A stretch of DNA of 64,000 bases from an uncultured Prevotellaceae bacterium (GCA_902780635.1 CACZGH010000001.1:1-64000); one strand, 5' to 3'; shown: positions 8,420 to 18,488, counted from the first letter of the stretch. Translations and numbers: made by a program. The notes: generated by a model from the letters alone, not told the origin.

Positions 8420-8814
8420 GTGGTGAGAGATTAGCCTTGCAAACAACTCGTCAACTTGTCAACTAGTTAGAACAAGGATGTCTGATGGCCCCCACTAGCT
8501 AATAGACTGGCACGATTGACTATGAGAAGAATATCAAATTAAAAAAGGAGGAAAAAGGAGGAAAAAGGCAGAAAAAGTGCCAAGGCACCCTCAAAAAGGC
8601 TGAAAAAAAGGAGACAAACTGTAGGAGGTCGGGCCTCCGAGCCCGACAAATGATTATCGCTTTTCGGGGCTTTTTGTAATCAAATAATTCTAAGGAGTTA
8701 AGGAGCCAAGGAGGTTTCCCCATCAAACAAACTCTCAACTCTCACCTGTCACCTGTCACCTGTCAACTGTCAACTGTCAATTGTCAACTGTCAATTGTCA
8801 ATTGTCAACTGATT
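8420..8814. repeat. Intergenic repeat mosaic between the LOG gene and cassette A
   Basis: Contains GTGAGTG repeats continuing from the LOG stop, a CAACTCGTCAACTTG block and a minus-oriented T-rich/GC palindrome block (8537-8650, with GGTCGGGCCTCCGAGCCC). Then come GAAAAGCC..GGCTTTTT pieces, AAGGAGTTAAGGAGCC, and heptamers (CACCTGT and TCAACTG units, 8740-8812). No coding sequence seen. Confidence 0.8.
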
Positions 8815-8917
8815 TAAAAAACACCGGCACCAATGGAGAAAACCATCGGCGCCGGTGTTGTTATTGTGCATCCTCAGATAGGGGCGCTGCATGTAGCGCC
8901 CGCTATCATGAGGGATG
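8815..8917 (-). terminator. Double hairpin ending cassette A
   Basis: On the minus strand, 8 bases after the 54-aa ORF, comes a hairpin at 8869-8917 (CATCC..GATAG.GGGCGCT paired with AGCGCCC..CTATC..GGATG). A second hairpin follows at 8820-8859 (AACACCGGCGCCGATGG paired with CCATTGGTGCCGGTGTT) and a T run. The same two hairpins end cassettes B and C. Confidence 0.85.
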
Positions 8918-8924
8918 TTGTCAC

Positions 8925-9089
8925 TTAATCGTAGAAGGAATTAGACTTGCTGTCTTTTAATTCATCCTCGAAGAAGGAAGATTGGTTGGTGTCTGCATAT
9001 TCATTTGACTGAGTACCTAGCAGATACGCTTCACACTCAACAGATTCAATAATATCAATCTCCGGTTTGATATAGAGCTTTGCTTTCAT
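8925..9089 (-). CDS. 54-aa partner protein of cassette A
   Basis: Small acidic ORF beginning MKAKLYIKPEIDIIE, with the middle ECEAYLLGTQSN and a Ser/Asn/Asp/Glu-rich tail ending SNSFYD. It starts 6 bases after the stop of the giant gene, in the same layout as the copies at 17321 and 22173. The three copies differ at only a few residues (YAD/FAD, KDSK/KDGK/KNGK), which shows that the frame is under selection. No signal peptide or membrane segment. Function unknown. The Y-x-K-P-x-I start and mid-chain LLG are reminiscent of peptide leaders, but no maturation genes are nearby. Probably co-translated with the giant protein. Confidence 0.8.
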   Translation of the reverse strand: MKAKLYIKPEIDIIESVECEAYLLGTQSNEYADTNQSSFFEDELKDSKSNSFYD

Positions 9090-9095
9090 AAGTTC

Positions 9096-12000
9096 TTATT
9101 TTACAATGATTTTGACGTTATTTACAATATATACTCCAGAGGGCAGATTGATCGTCTTTGAGTCGCCAGCATTCAATGACACTGTATTAACTGTCATTCC
9201 AGCGAGAGACCTGACAGTCACGGTCTGACCACGCAGTGCTTCCATCTCAAGCAAGCCTTTGCCACTGCGTATCATCAGGTCAGCATTGGCCGGCATTGAC
9301 ATGCGTTTAATTCCATCTGCTGCGTCCTCATCATAACTGACTTCAATCCAGTTAAGTTTGTTGGCTAAAGTGCCCTCGTAGGTATAAACACTACGGAATG
9401 GATAGACGTAAAGCGTCGGTTTATAATCCACCAAAGTATGGATATTCAAGAACATGTTTTTAGCGAAATAGAAGACATCATCATCATCACGCGAATACGT
9501 CTTGCCCGAATAGGTGGCCTCATTGGTGAGAGCAACAGTCCCCATCGTCACGGCGTCTAAAGTCTTGACAAAGTTGACATTCGGTGTCTTGGCTATCTTC
9601 GCACCTTTTTGTTTAGCGACAAACGAGAAGTTTTCACCTTCAATCGATTCAGAGCTCTGCTCATCCACTTTCACCATATAAGGTACATTGGCCTCTGACA
9701 TGTCCTCCGCATTGGGCGTGGCGGGTGCGAAGAAACCAACAGCATAGTAGTCGACATTAGTTCCAGATGGCTCTACCAGTGTTCCGGATTTCAAATTATT
9801 GATGGAGAAAGTACATGATCCATCTTCATTGGTGTGTGTGCCCGTACCGTCAATAGAAAGACCAAACGGCAACATCAATGTGGCATTCTGCACCTGCCCA
9901 TACTTGGGAGTGGTTATCAGACGGGTGTAAGTAGCAAAGCTGGCACCACCTACCTGTATATCATAAGGAGCATAGAACGGATTCTTGTCGGTCAGCACAA
10001 TATCGTTGGCAGCACGGAAGTTCGGTGTAGTACTGTAATCTGAATTCGTATTGTAAGCGACGTTATCATTGTCTGGCTTTGAACCGAATGGCAGATATAT
10101 CAACGCGTTCTTGCCAAGTTCGGCCATTATATCATCTATCGTATTGTTTTCGCCGTCCTCCATGATACTCATCAAGTTACTTGCGTCAATATACAGAATC
10201 TGATTCATACTCTCCGGAGCATTTGTTCCAGTACCATCCAATCCTTGAACTCTAGTCTCTTGGGCAGATGTCGGATCAAGTCCATGTTCAATCACATCGA
10301 GTATTTTCGAAACTGTCAGGTAACCACTGTGTGTACCATTGTCATCCTCAGTTTCCGTTGTAGTGATTGTCAATCCCCACATGCCTTCACCTTCGATATC
10401 CTTATTGTTCGCATTGTAGAAGGTATTATCATACACCTTCACCCAGTCAAAGACTGGCCTATAATCCTTCTTGACCATCTTTATTGTCATCTCATAGAAT
10501 GCGTAATAGACATGCTGTGTAGCGGTCGTAGGAGCGATATTATAGCGCGGCTCATCACAGGTGAACAGGTAAGCGGTCTTAGTCGTGTTTGTGCCCATAG
10601 CACTGGCAGGGAAGATAAAGTCTTGGAAACCTCCACCTTCCTTCTTCTGATAAAGAGCCTTGCTGAATGGATACTCCTCAAAATAGCTGTTATTTGTATT
10701 AGCGGCCGTTGCGGCATTGTTGAATGTGTATGGTCTGTCACCAGGCTTCAAACAATCAATTTTATCTTCGTAAGACGCACCACTGTTCTTATTATAGCGA
10801 TCATACACATTGTCATATGAGTCACCGTATTCAGACCCTACAAAGAAATAACGGCTGTGCAGCTCTGGATTATTAGTGGCATTATAATAGGAGTTATCAC
10901 CATAGTGGCTGTATAGGTTCTCAAAAGTGAACTTGGCGTCACCCTGGAAATCCATCGGTACATAGAATGTAAATTCACCACCCTTTACTGAGAAGTCGGT
11001 AGCATTGAATTGCTGTGTCACTCTACCGGTACCGTTATTTTCCTGACATACGATGCTAAGACGGTCGATATACGGGTCAAGAGCCTGCAGGGTGAGTTCA
11101 CCATTAATAAGAGCATTACCTATAACACCTATCTTAACGGCGTCATTGTTGTAGCCACCCCAGTATTCACTGCTGCCACCTTCTCCAGTAACCTCAATTG
11201 TTTCTACCGGTTCTGTACCATCCGGGCCATAGATTTTGAGAGTATATGCTCCATTCTCTAATTCAGTAGCTGCTTGCAGCTCATTGTAAGTAGACCTGTG
11301 AGCTTCATCCTCAGCGATGACAACCGTTCGAATGTATCTAGGTACTTCTGTTTGAATTGTAACACCGTTTTCATCCTCATAAGTATCATACACGGTATGC
11401 TCAATACCATCTTCATCTATATATTTTTCCTCGGTCTCATTCCAACCAATATAATTCTCAGTATTAATTTGGCGTATATTGCCGTTTACGACCTCAAATT
11501 GACTGGCATTTGACTTTCCATTTACGACGACAATTGATGTTCCATCAACCTTAAGATAGTCACTACCATGATAGATATATCCCTCTTTGTCGATTCTCCA
11601 CACGGTTCTATAATTATAGTTATAGCTCAAATTACCACCATACCAGTTCACACCATATATTCCATCTTGCGGAAATCCATGGTTTTTTGATTCATATTCG
11701 ATATAGAATGTTGCCGGTAGATAGGTCGTGCCAGAACCAGCAGCATAGTTAAATTTAACGCCTGTGATGCGATAGCCGATAGGATTCTTATTGGCATTTG
11801 CAACAGAGCTGTTCACAGCCCATGTAGGAGTCTCAATGTAATAAAAAACTTCACCTGTCTCAGAGTCAGCAAATTTCCCGTGCTTTGTTGATTCAAGTCT
11901 GAAATATTCACCCGTCGTAATCGATCCTGTTCTTTGTACTACCTCAAAACCGGCTGTCCCGTCAAAATCATTCTCACTTGCAGTAACTTGTCTTACAGAA

Positions 12001-12914
12001 CCATCCTCATATAAAGAAAGATTAGCATTAAGGTCATGTAATACACCATCGTAGCAGATACGATAATTACTTGTAGGCCCGGTTCCAGGATATGCAGTAC
12101 CACTTGAATTGCGAAGAGTAAGTTGTCCATAGTCCATCTTGCTGGTAGTAAAGGGGATGTTTATGGCACTTACATTAGTCGCAGCGGTGATGTTTTGGGT
12201 TAAAGGCACATAATTGGACTCTGCCGAGAAATAGAGTTCAACATGATCGAGTTCAATAAAGCATCGTCCATTACTGGTACTTGACAACTTAAAATACAAC
12301 GTATTAGTCATATCGGTATCAGTCGAGCTGGTACGTTTGATGGTATAAGAGTCAGTGTTATATTGAGTTTGTTGGTTCCACCCCCAACCCGTCGTTTGAC
12401 TATACCAAATACCATCGGCATATGTGTCCTTTACATTTGTATAAGTGAAACTTGCATTAGTTTCTCCAAAAGTTAAGTTTCCATTCTCTCCCGCTTCAGC
12501 AGAGCTGCTTTTGTCGGGTTTGCTAATTCTGTGGAATTTAATTTCATAGCCCGTAAAACGATATCCTTTAGGAAGGCAGATTGTTAAATAAGTAGACATA
12601 CTGTTTCCTTTTCCAACCTGAAGAGCTTTGCCATTTGCACTCTCAAAGATATCATTTGCAGGTTTCTCAAGTTGACCAGTGGTACTAGCACCATTTGGAT
12701 TGTTATCACTGTCTCCAGTCGTTACGGTCAGTGAAAGTTGCTCATGCTTCCAAGTAGCAAAACCACCCCACCCAAAGAAAGTATCCGTTCTGCCATCTTT
12801 CAAGGCTGGTAGCATATTGCCGTTGCCCGGATGCACGGTCACATTCTGGGCGTTGCCCTGCATGCCCACTAGGCAGAGGACAACTAACATCAAAAATTTA
12901 GTAATGTTTCTCAT
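9096..12914 (-). CDS. Giant secreted surface protein, cassette copy A
   Basis: 1272 aa with a signal peptide (about 1-22, ending QGNAQ). The N-terminal domain opens with NVTVHPGNG and has a W-KHEQL motif shared with copies B and C. The middle is diverged. A conserved block near residue 800 contains APTTATQHVYYAFYEM. Another from about 980 contains PYDIQV and ATYTRLITTPKYGQVQNATL. The last ~125 residues are almost identical in all three copies and finish GVYIVNNVKIIVK, which resembles a type IX secretion C-terminal sorting domain. Expected to be exported to or past the outer membrane. No catalytic motif recognised. AT-richer than the housekeeping genes. Confidence 0.85.
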   Translation of the reverse strand: MRNITKFLMLVVLCLVGMQGNAQNVTVHPGNGNMLPALKDGRTDTFFGWGGFATWKHEQLSLTVTTGDSDNNPNGASTTGQLEKPANDIFESANGKALQVGKGNSMSTYLTICLPKGYRFTGYEIKFHRISKPDKSSSAEAGENGNLTFGETNASFTYTNVKDTYADGIWYSQTTGWGWNQQTQYNTDSYTIKRTSSTDTDMTNTLYFKLSSTSNGRCFIELDHVELYFSAESNYVPLTQNITAATNVSAINIPFTTSKMDYGQLTLRNSSGTAYPGTGPTSNYRICYDGVLHDLNANLSLYEDGSVRQVTASENDFDGTAGFEVVQRTGSITTGEYFRLESTKHGKFADSETGEVFYYIETPTWAVNSSVANANKNPIGYRITGVKFNYAAGSGTTYLPATFYIEYESKNHGFPQDGIYGVNWYGGNLSYNYNYRTVWRIDKEGYIYHGSDYLKVDGTSIVVVNGKSNASQFEVVNGNIRQINTENYIGWNETEEKYIDEDGIEHTVYDTYEDENGVTIQTEVPRYIRTVVIAEDEAHRSTYNELQAATELENGAYTLKIYGPDGTEPVETIEVTGEGGSSEYWGGYNNDAVKIGVIGNALINGELTLQALDPYIDRLSIVCQENNGTGRVTQQFNATDFSVKGGEFTFYVPMDFQGDAKFTFENLYSHYGDNSYYNATNNPELHSRYFFVGSEYGDSYDNVYDRYNKNSGASYEDKIDCLKPGDRPYTFNNAATAANTNNSYFEEYPFSKALYQKKEGGGFQDFIFPASAMGTNTTKTAYLFTCDEPRYNIAPTTATQHVYYAFYEMTIKMVKKDYRPVFDWVKVYDNTFYNANNKDIEGEGMWGLTITTTETEDDNGTHSGYLTVSKILDVIEHGLDPTSAQETRVQGLDGTGTNAPESMNQILYIDASNLMSIMEDGENNTIDDIMAELGKNALIYLPFGSKPDNDNVAYNTNSDYSTTPNFRAANDIVLTDKNPFYAPYDIQVGGASFATYTRLITTPKYGQVQNATLMLPFGLSIDGTGTHTNEDGSCTFSINNLKSGTLVEPSGTNVDYYAVGFFAPATPNAEDMSEANVPYMVKVDEQSSESIEGENFSFVAKQKGAKIAKTPNVNFVKTLDAVTMGTVALTNEATYSGKTYSRDDDDVFYFAKNMFLNIHTLVDYKPTLYVYPFRSVYTYEGTLANKLNWIEVSYDEDAADGIKRMSMPANADLMIRSGKGLLEMEALRGQTVTVRSLAGMTVNTVSLNAGDSKTINLPSGVYIVNNVKIIVK

Positions 12915-13094
12915 TCTTTTGTAAGTTTGATTAATATTTTGTTATTTATATTTTTTAACACAATTGCCACACGGTTCACTTCAGATGAGCCCCCAGAAGA
13001 GGATTCTGGTGCAGTTGAATGATTGTTTTTTGTAGATGTAATTGCCACATGATAACTTTTTCATTGATTTTTTATCTACTAATCTTTCAATTTG

Positions 13095-13102
13095 CAAATG
13101 TA
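13095..13102 (-). promoter_or_regulatory. -7 box of cassette A
   Basis: TACATTTG on the minus strand, followed by CAAATTGAAAGA. The copy C promoter has the same context (TATATTTG followed by CAAATTGAAAGA), so the two promoters are homologous. Confidence 0.65.
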
Positions 13103-13305
13103 ACAAAAAAGCAAAAAAAACATATTAAAATGCAATTTGATTTTGCGAAAGTGGACAAATCTTATACAATTTGTGGAATGTTGGATAACAGAATGTAAGT
13201 TGTGTTAATTTTTTGTTTACATGATGAAATTTGAACAAAAAATATTTTTTTTGATACCAGTTAAATTTTTCTCTCTTTTTTTATACGACTTTTTGAAAAA
13301 TATTG

Positions 13306-13313
13306 TAACTTTG
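13306..13313 (+). promoter_or_regulatory. -7 box of cassette B
   Basis: TAACTTTG matches TAnnTTTG. The surrounding sequence differs from the A and C promoters. The implied leader before the ATG at 13559 is about 240 bases. Confidence 0.55.
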
Positions 13314-13435
13314 CGCCACAATATGTGGATTGTATATCTACTATACGTAGACCATATATCCACAATTGGTAGAAAAAAAGCGTCATAATGACCGTTAACA
13401 AATATTAAACAACTGTCATCCGACCTCATTTTGAA

Positions 13436-13501
13436 ATTCACTCTGTGTGATGCCTTACGATTCACCCTGTGATGCCTAGCTATTCACTCTGTGTGATGCC
13501 T
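13436..13501 (+). repeat. Threefold direct repeat in the leader of cassette B
   Basis: ATTCACTCTGTGTGATGCCT occurs at 13436-13455 and 13482-13501, with a shorter variant ATTCACCCTGTGATGCCT at 13460-13477. It lies downstream of the promoter, so it is in the RNA leader. It is not seen in the A or C leader. Possible protein- or RNA-binding site. Confidence 0.85.
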
Positions 13502-13558
13502 GTATTTAAATAAGCTACGATTAGATGAAATGAAATATTAATCAATCCATAAAAAAGA

Positions 13559-16500
13559 ATGAGAAACATTACTAAATTATTAACGTTAGTTGTCCTCTGC
13601 CTGGTGGGCATGCAGGGCAACGCACAGAATGTGACAATCAGCCCACAAACGGGTAAACTGATTGCTGCTTTAACTAGTGGAAATGAAGAGGGCTTTGCGA
13701 AGGGATGGTCATCACTGTGGCGTCATGAACAATTACCAATTTCTTTTTCCGTTTCTGATGAGTCCGATCTTACTCTTGGTGGAGAAATCGCTAATCCTGC
13801 TGGCAACATTAATGTTTACAATGGGAACCTTGTTGTCGCAGGAGGAACTGAATCCCATTTGTATTGTGTCCTCTCTCTACCTAAGGGCTATAAAATTACA
13901 GCATACAAGATGGTTTTGCTGAATAATCTTAACAGCAAATCTGATATTCAAGGATTGGAAACTGGTAGTGTAACAAAAAGAATGTATGAGACGGATAACA
14001 CGTTTAATACGGGGAGCTATAAAGCTCGAACCAATTCTATGTCAGGAACAGATAGTAATGATGAGTTTGTTATCGAGCGAAACAATATAGATGCAAACCA
14101 ACTCTACTTCATATTAAATGGAGGGAATAGCTCTAGCTTTTATGCTGTTACCATCAAGTCATTCGAGGTTTGGTTCTCAGCCGAAGGAACCTTTAATGCT
14201 AATATAAATAATGACAATGGGCGTGGTGTTGCACGTAGCGTAGTGACTTCTCAATTTACGACTAGTAAGATTGACATTGGAGCCGTACAGAGAAGAACAA
14301 AAGATGGTAAAACGTACTTTGCATATAGCTATGAAAACGTGCGTGACCTACCTGCTTATAACTGGATCTATCAGGAAAATGCTGTTATTGATGGAGAGGG
14401 AAACCAAAAACATAATGGAAAACCTGAAGAAGGAGACGAAACCAAGACCATCTATCCTGTTACAGTGAACAACCAGAATCTCTTAGCTTTTGGCAACAAC
14501 ACCTATTATGCTGAGTCTCCTGTTGAAGTAAAGACTCTATCTGGATTAACAGCCCCTATGGGATACAGAATCGTAGGTGCTGTATTTACTCCTATTGCAG
14601 GAGTTAAAACGTCACAAGGAAGTGTCACGATACCTTCTGGTTATAAAATTTCATTTAGATACAATTATACAACATACTATCTTACAATGAATGGCAGCTC
14701 ATTAAGTGTGTCAACCAACGACGATAATAACATTTGGCAATATGATAGTGAGACTGGGGGGCTCTATTATGGGAGCGGGGATGATAAAAGATATTTGTCT
14801 TGCGAAGGAGATGATGAATCGACTCGGGCATTGTCAACAAGTGCAGTGCCTCCCAGTTCTGATCCTAATGATCCAGGATATTACGACCTCATTCTCTTTG
14901 AACACGATGGCAATACTTACATAGGATGGGATAGTGATAATCCAGATAACAGATGGTATCTAAGGATGTGGAGAGAACAAACAGGTGGCAGTTGGATGAA
15001 TCCTACTTACACTACTTATGCATCAGTAAGTAAAGGTAATACAAATAATGCAGTAAATGTTGCTATTGGTGAGTCTCAAACAGTACCTCTCCCAACCTTC
15101 GATCCAGGCAGCTACACGCTTGAGGTTTATGGTACAGATAAAGATACTCCCGCTCAGACAGTTCCAATCAACGGCAGTACTGAACCCGTTGAATTGAATA
15201 ACCTTAACAATGACGCTGTTAAGTTTAAGATATCTGGTCTTGCAGAAGGTAAGATGGCCCTTTTATCAGTAACACTGAAACTTCAGTTCCTAAATCCCTA
15301 TATCGACAACATGGATATAGTTTGTCATGACCCTAGCGACCAGTTTACACTGACACAGACCTTTACCGCCAACGACTTTAGGGTTGCCGGTGGATCATTC
15401 ACATTCTATGTGCCGACTTCAAAGAAAGATAAATTGCTGAACATATCTTTCTCAGATCTTTACAGTAAATACGGTGATGACACCTATGATCATGTCCCAA
15501 ATACCAATCCAGGAAACAGCCGTTACAACTTTGTAAAGTCACAGCACTATGATGCTTTCACAAGTGATAATATCTATAACAACACGACTGAGGCTGCTAG
15601 CGATACACATGAGTCAGTGAGAATCGCAGTAAAAAATGCTCAAGGGGAAGTTGTAGGTGAAAATGTCAGAACAAAGGTGAGCAAAGCTGGTAACATCCGC
15701 TTCAAGTTCAACAATGCTGAAGATCTTACCAATACTAGTACAAATACAGGAGTTAAATATCTTGAGGAGACTCCGTTTACGTTAGCCAATTACATTGGCT
15801 CAGATGATCCCGATGGATCAACCACTAAAGGTAATTTCATCGACTGTCAGCTGAAAGCAAATTCCACAACACAAAATAGCGGAACCTATTATGTCTTCAC
15901 GACAGACGAGACGCGCTATAACATTGCCCCAACAACGGCCTGGCAGCACCGATACTACGCATTCTACCGCATGGAAATAGAATTGGAGGCGGATGATTTC
16001 GAGGCCATGGTCACACCTACTAAGGTTTACAATAATACATTTACAGATACAGAAGATCAAGATGATCCGAATCCAATGTGGGGTGTTAAATTCGTAACTA
16101 ATAAGAAGATCAATGTAGATGATGGTAATGGCGGAACCAAACAAACCTATGGATATCTTACAACTACTCAGGTATACAACAGCATCGCTAGTCTGGAGAA
16201 TAGCACTGATGCTATAAAGGCAAACCAGGTCCTCTATGTGGATTGCAGCGAGTTGCTTTCTGTTCCTGAGCTTGGTGAAAAGAAAATGCAAGATATTCTA
16301 AAAGATTTTGGCAAGAACATCTTAGTCTATCTGCCGCTGAACACGACTTCAACAGAAAATAATGTAGCTTTCATGACAAAGAGTGGTTCCTTCCGCGCTG
16401 GTGGAAATATTGTACTTACCGACAAGCAGCCGTTCTTCGCTCCATACGACATACAGGTGGATGATGCCAACTATGCTACTTACACCCGTCTGATAACCAC

Positions 16501-17314
16501 TCCCAAGTATGGGCAGGTGCAGAATGCCACATTGATGTTGCCGTTCGGGCTTTCTATTGACGGTACGGGCAAACACACCAACGATGATGATGGAGAATTT
16601 GCTTTCACCATCAATGAGTTGAAAGCTGCAAAAGCAATAGTAGATCCAGGTGAAAATGGAGTAGACTATGGCATTAGCTACTTCGGCCCAATCACCAATG
16701 CGGATGGCATGTCAGAGGCCAATGTACCTTATATGGTGAAAGTGGATGAGCAGAGCTCAGAGTCGATTGAGGGTGAAAACTTCTCGTTTGTCGCTACACA
16801 AAAAGGTGCGAAGATAGTCAAGACACCGGCTGCCAACTTTGTCAAGACATTAGACGCCGTGAAAACAATGGGTGGTGTTGATTTCATCAATGAGTCTACC
16901 TATTCTGGCAAGACGTATCCGCGTACTGCGAATGTCTTCTACTTCGCTAAAAACATGTTCTTGAATATCCATACTTTGGTGGACTATAAACCGACGCTTT
17001 ACGTCTATCCATTCCGTAGTGTTTATACCTACGAGGGCAACTTAGCCAACAAGCTCAATTGGCTGGAAATCAGCTATGACGAGGACGTTGCAGATGGAAT
17101 TAAGCCCATGTCAATGCCGGCCAATGCCGACCTGATGATACGCAGTGGCAATGGCATGCTTGAGATGGAAGCATTGCGTGGTCAGACAGTGACCGTCAGG
17201 TCTCTCGCTGGAACGACAGTCAATACAGTGTCTTTGAACGCTGGTGACTCTAAGACGATCAATCTGCCCTCTGGTGTATATATTGTAAATAACGTCAAAA
17301 TCATTGTAAAATAA
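13559..17314 (+). CDS. Giant secreted surface protein, cassette copy B
   Basis: 1251 aa, paralogue of copies A and C. Signal peptide nearly identical to A (MRNITKLLTLVVLCLVGMQGNA). The N-terminal domain opens NVTISPQTGKL and includes LWRHEQLP; the region of about 150-560 is strongly diverged from A and C. Shared blocks: APTTAWQHRYYAFYRM near 790, PYDIQVDDANYATYTRLITT near 960, and a C-terminal ~125 aa ending GVYIVNNVKIIVK that is nearly the same as the other two copies at protein and DNA level. Likely type IX secretion-dependent cell-surface or released protein. Function unknown. The 54-aa ORF follows after 6 bases. Confidence 0.85.
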   Translation: MRNITKLLTLVVLCLVGMQGNAQNVTISPQTGKLIAALTSGNEEGFAKGWSSLWRHEQLPISFSVSDESDLTLGGEIANPAGNINVYNGNLVVAGGTESHLYCVLSLPKGYKITAYKMVLLNNLNSKSDIQGLETGSVTKRMYETDNTFNTGSYKARTNSMSGTDSNDEFVIERNNIDANQLYFILNGGNSSSFYAVTIKSFEVWFSAEGTFNANINNDNGRGVARSVVTSQFTTSKIDIGAVQRRTKDGKTYFAYSYENVRDLPAYNWIYQENAVIDGEGNQKHNGKPEEGDETKTIYPVTVNNQNLLAFGNNTYYAESPVEVKTLSGLTAPMGYRIVGAVFTPIAGVKTSQGSVTIPSGYKISFRYNYTTYYLTMNGSSLSVSTNDDNNIWQYDSETGGLYYGSGDDKRYLSCEGDDESTRALSTSAVPPSSDPNDPGYYDLILFEHDGNTYIGWDSDNPDNRWYLRMWREQTGGSWMNPTYTTYASVSKGNTNNAVNVAIGESQTVPLPTFDPGSYTLEVYGTDKDTPAQTVPINGSTEPVELNNLNNDAVKFKISGLAEGKMALLSVTLKLQFLNPYIDNMDIVCHDPSDQFTLTQTFTANDFRVAGGSFTFYVPTSKKDKLLNISFSDLYSKYGDDTYDHVPNTNPGNSRYNFVKSQHYDAFTSDNIYNNTTEAASDTHESVRIAVKNAQGEVVGENVRTKVSKAGNIRFKFNNAEDLTNTSTNTGVKYLEETPFTLANYIGSDDPDGSTTKGNFIDCQLKANSTTQNSGTYYVFTTDETRYNIAPTTAWQHRYYAFYRMEIELEADDFEAMVTPTKVYNNTFTDTEDQDDPNPMWGVKFVTNKKINVDDGNGGTKQTYGYLTTTQVYNSIASLENSTDAIKANQVLYVDCSELLSVPELGEKKMQDILKDFGKNILVYLPLNTTSTENNVAFMTKSGSFRAGGNIVLTDKQPFFAPYDIQVDDANYATYTRLITTPKYGQVQNATLMLPFGLSIDGTGKHTNDDDGEFAFTINELKAAKAIVDPGENGVDYGISYFGPITNADGMSEANVPYMVKVDEQSSESIEGENFSFVATQKGAKIVKTPAANFVKTLDAVKTMGGVDFINESTYSGKTYPRTANVFYFAKNMFLNIHTLVDYKPTLYVYPFRSVYTYEGNLANKLNWLEISYDEDVADGIKPMSMPANADLMIRSGNGMLEMEALRGQTVTVRSLAGTTVNTVSLNAGDSKTINLPSGVYIVNNVKIIVK

Positions 17315-17320
17315 GAACTT

Positions 17321-17485
17321 ATGAAAGCAAAGCTCTATATCAAACCGGAGATTGATATTATAGAATCTGTTGAGTGTGAAGCGTATCTGCTAGGTACTCA
17401 GTCAAATGACTTTGCAGACACCAACCAATCTTCCTTCTTCGAGGATGAGTTAAAAGACGGAAAGTCTAATTCCTTCTACGATTAA
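17321..17485 (+). CDS. 54-aa partner protein of cassette B
   Basis: Same small ORF as at 8925 and 22173. It begins MKAKLYIKPEIDIIE and ends SNSFYD, with NDFAD in the middle and KDGK near the end. Starts 6 bases after the giant gene stop and ends 8 bases before the conserved double hairpin. Conservation of frame and spacing across three copies is the main evidence that it is translated. Function unknown. Confidence 0.8.
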   Translation: MKAKLYIKPEIDIIESVECEAYLLGTQSNDFADTNQSSFFEDELKDGKSNSFYD

Positions 17486-17492
17486 GTGACAA

Positions 17493-17594
17493 CATCCCTC
17501 ATGATAGCGGGCGCTACATGCAGCGCCCCTATCCGAGGATGCGCAATAACAACGACGGCACCGATGGAGAAAACCATCGGTGCCGGTGTTTTTT
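17493..17594 (+). terminator. Double hairpin ending cassette B
   Basis: First hairpin 17493-17541 (GGGCGCT/AGCGCCC core). Second hairpin 17555-17585 (CGGCACCGATGG paired with CCATCGGTGCCG), then a T run. The second hairpin's loop reads AGAAAA, the reverse complement of the TTTTCT loop in copies A and C, so this hairpin is flipped relative to them. Confidence 0.85.
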
Positions 17595-18240
17595 AAATCA
17601 GTTGACAATTGACAGGTGACAGGTGACAGGTGACAGGTGACAGTTGATAGTTGACAATTGACAGGTGACAGGTGACAATTGACAGGTGACAGGTGACAGG
17701 TGAGAGTTGATAGTTGGTTGATGAGGGAACCTCCTTGGCTCCCTAACTCCTTAGAATAATTTGATCACAAAAGCCCCGAAAAGACGAAAAACGATAATCA
17801 TTTGTCGGGCTCGGAGGCCCGCACTCCTACAGTTAGTCTTCCTTTTTTCATCCTTTTTGTGGGTGCCTTGGCACCTTTTTCTTCCTTTTTCTCTCTTTAA
17901 TCTTTGTGTTCTTCTTATTATCAAGCTGTTAGCTTGTAATGGTCACAACCAACCCTCCCCTTCCTTCTCTTAAGGAAGGGTCTCTACCCCAACCCAAGGC
18001 TCTTCCCCTTTCCCTAGGAAGGGATGCAACCGCTCCCATCCGGTCGCTCGTACATTAAGGTATGCTCGACCCATCAGAGGGTCGGCATGATCTTACCGAA
18101 GTGAATGGTTTCAAAAAAATACTCAAATTACTGCGTTCCTCGTGGGTCTACGACAAGTCTCAATCATTCTGGATATGATGATAGAGATACAAAAATGACA
18201 GCGCTTACTGCATGTTGATAGATAATCCACATATTGTATC
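17595..18240. repeat. Intergenic repeat mosaic between cassettes B and C
   Basis: Heptamers of the form TTGACAG/GTGACAG/TTGACAA (17602-17715), then CTCCTTGGCTCCCTAACTCC, the GC palindrome block (17805-17830), T-rich GGGTGCCTTGGCACC pieces (to about 17900), and a 155-bp block rich in short inverted repeats (about 17937-18093: AACCCTCCCCTTCCTT .. GGTCGGCATGA). That last block recurs at 45539-45694. No coding sequence. Confidence 0.85.
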
Positions 18241-18300
18241 AATATTGTCCAATCATTTCAAATTAATCAATAATTTATTATCATTTTTTTACCATTTTGT

Positions 18301-18308
18301 TATATTTG
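18301..18308 (+). promoter_or_regulatory. -7 box of cassette C
   Basis: TATATTTG followed by CAAATTGAAAGA, the same context as the copy A promoter. The leader is about 175 bases long, and a poly-A/T-rich stretch precedes the ATG at 18489. Confidence 0.65.
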
Positions 18309-18488
18309 CAAATTGAAAGAATGTAGGATTAAAAGTGCATAAAGAGATGAAATCTGGCTATTTCTTCTTTCAATTTCCAGCAAGAAGACTGCATCAGGCT
18401 TCTCATCAAGCGAATCGTTTGAAATGCAAAAGATGGTAATTATGTAAAAAAATGCAAGAGAGAATTATTAATCAATCCATATAGTATA

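Larger units (their letters stand above)
12915..13558. other. Divergent leader region between cassettes A and B
   Basis: AT-rich 644-bp spacer holding two divergent promoters (13095-13102 minus, 13306-13313 plus) and unusually long leaders: about 175 bases for A and 240 for B. The A leader has a CAATTGCCACA sequence and a related ATTGCCACA copy near 12961 and 13042. The B leader carries a threefold direct repeat at 13436-13501. No coding sequence supported. Confidence 0.75.
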
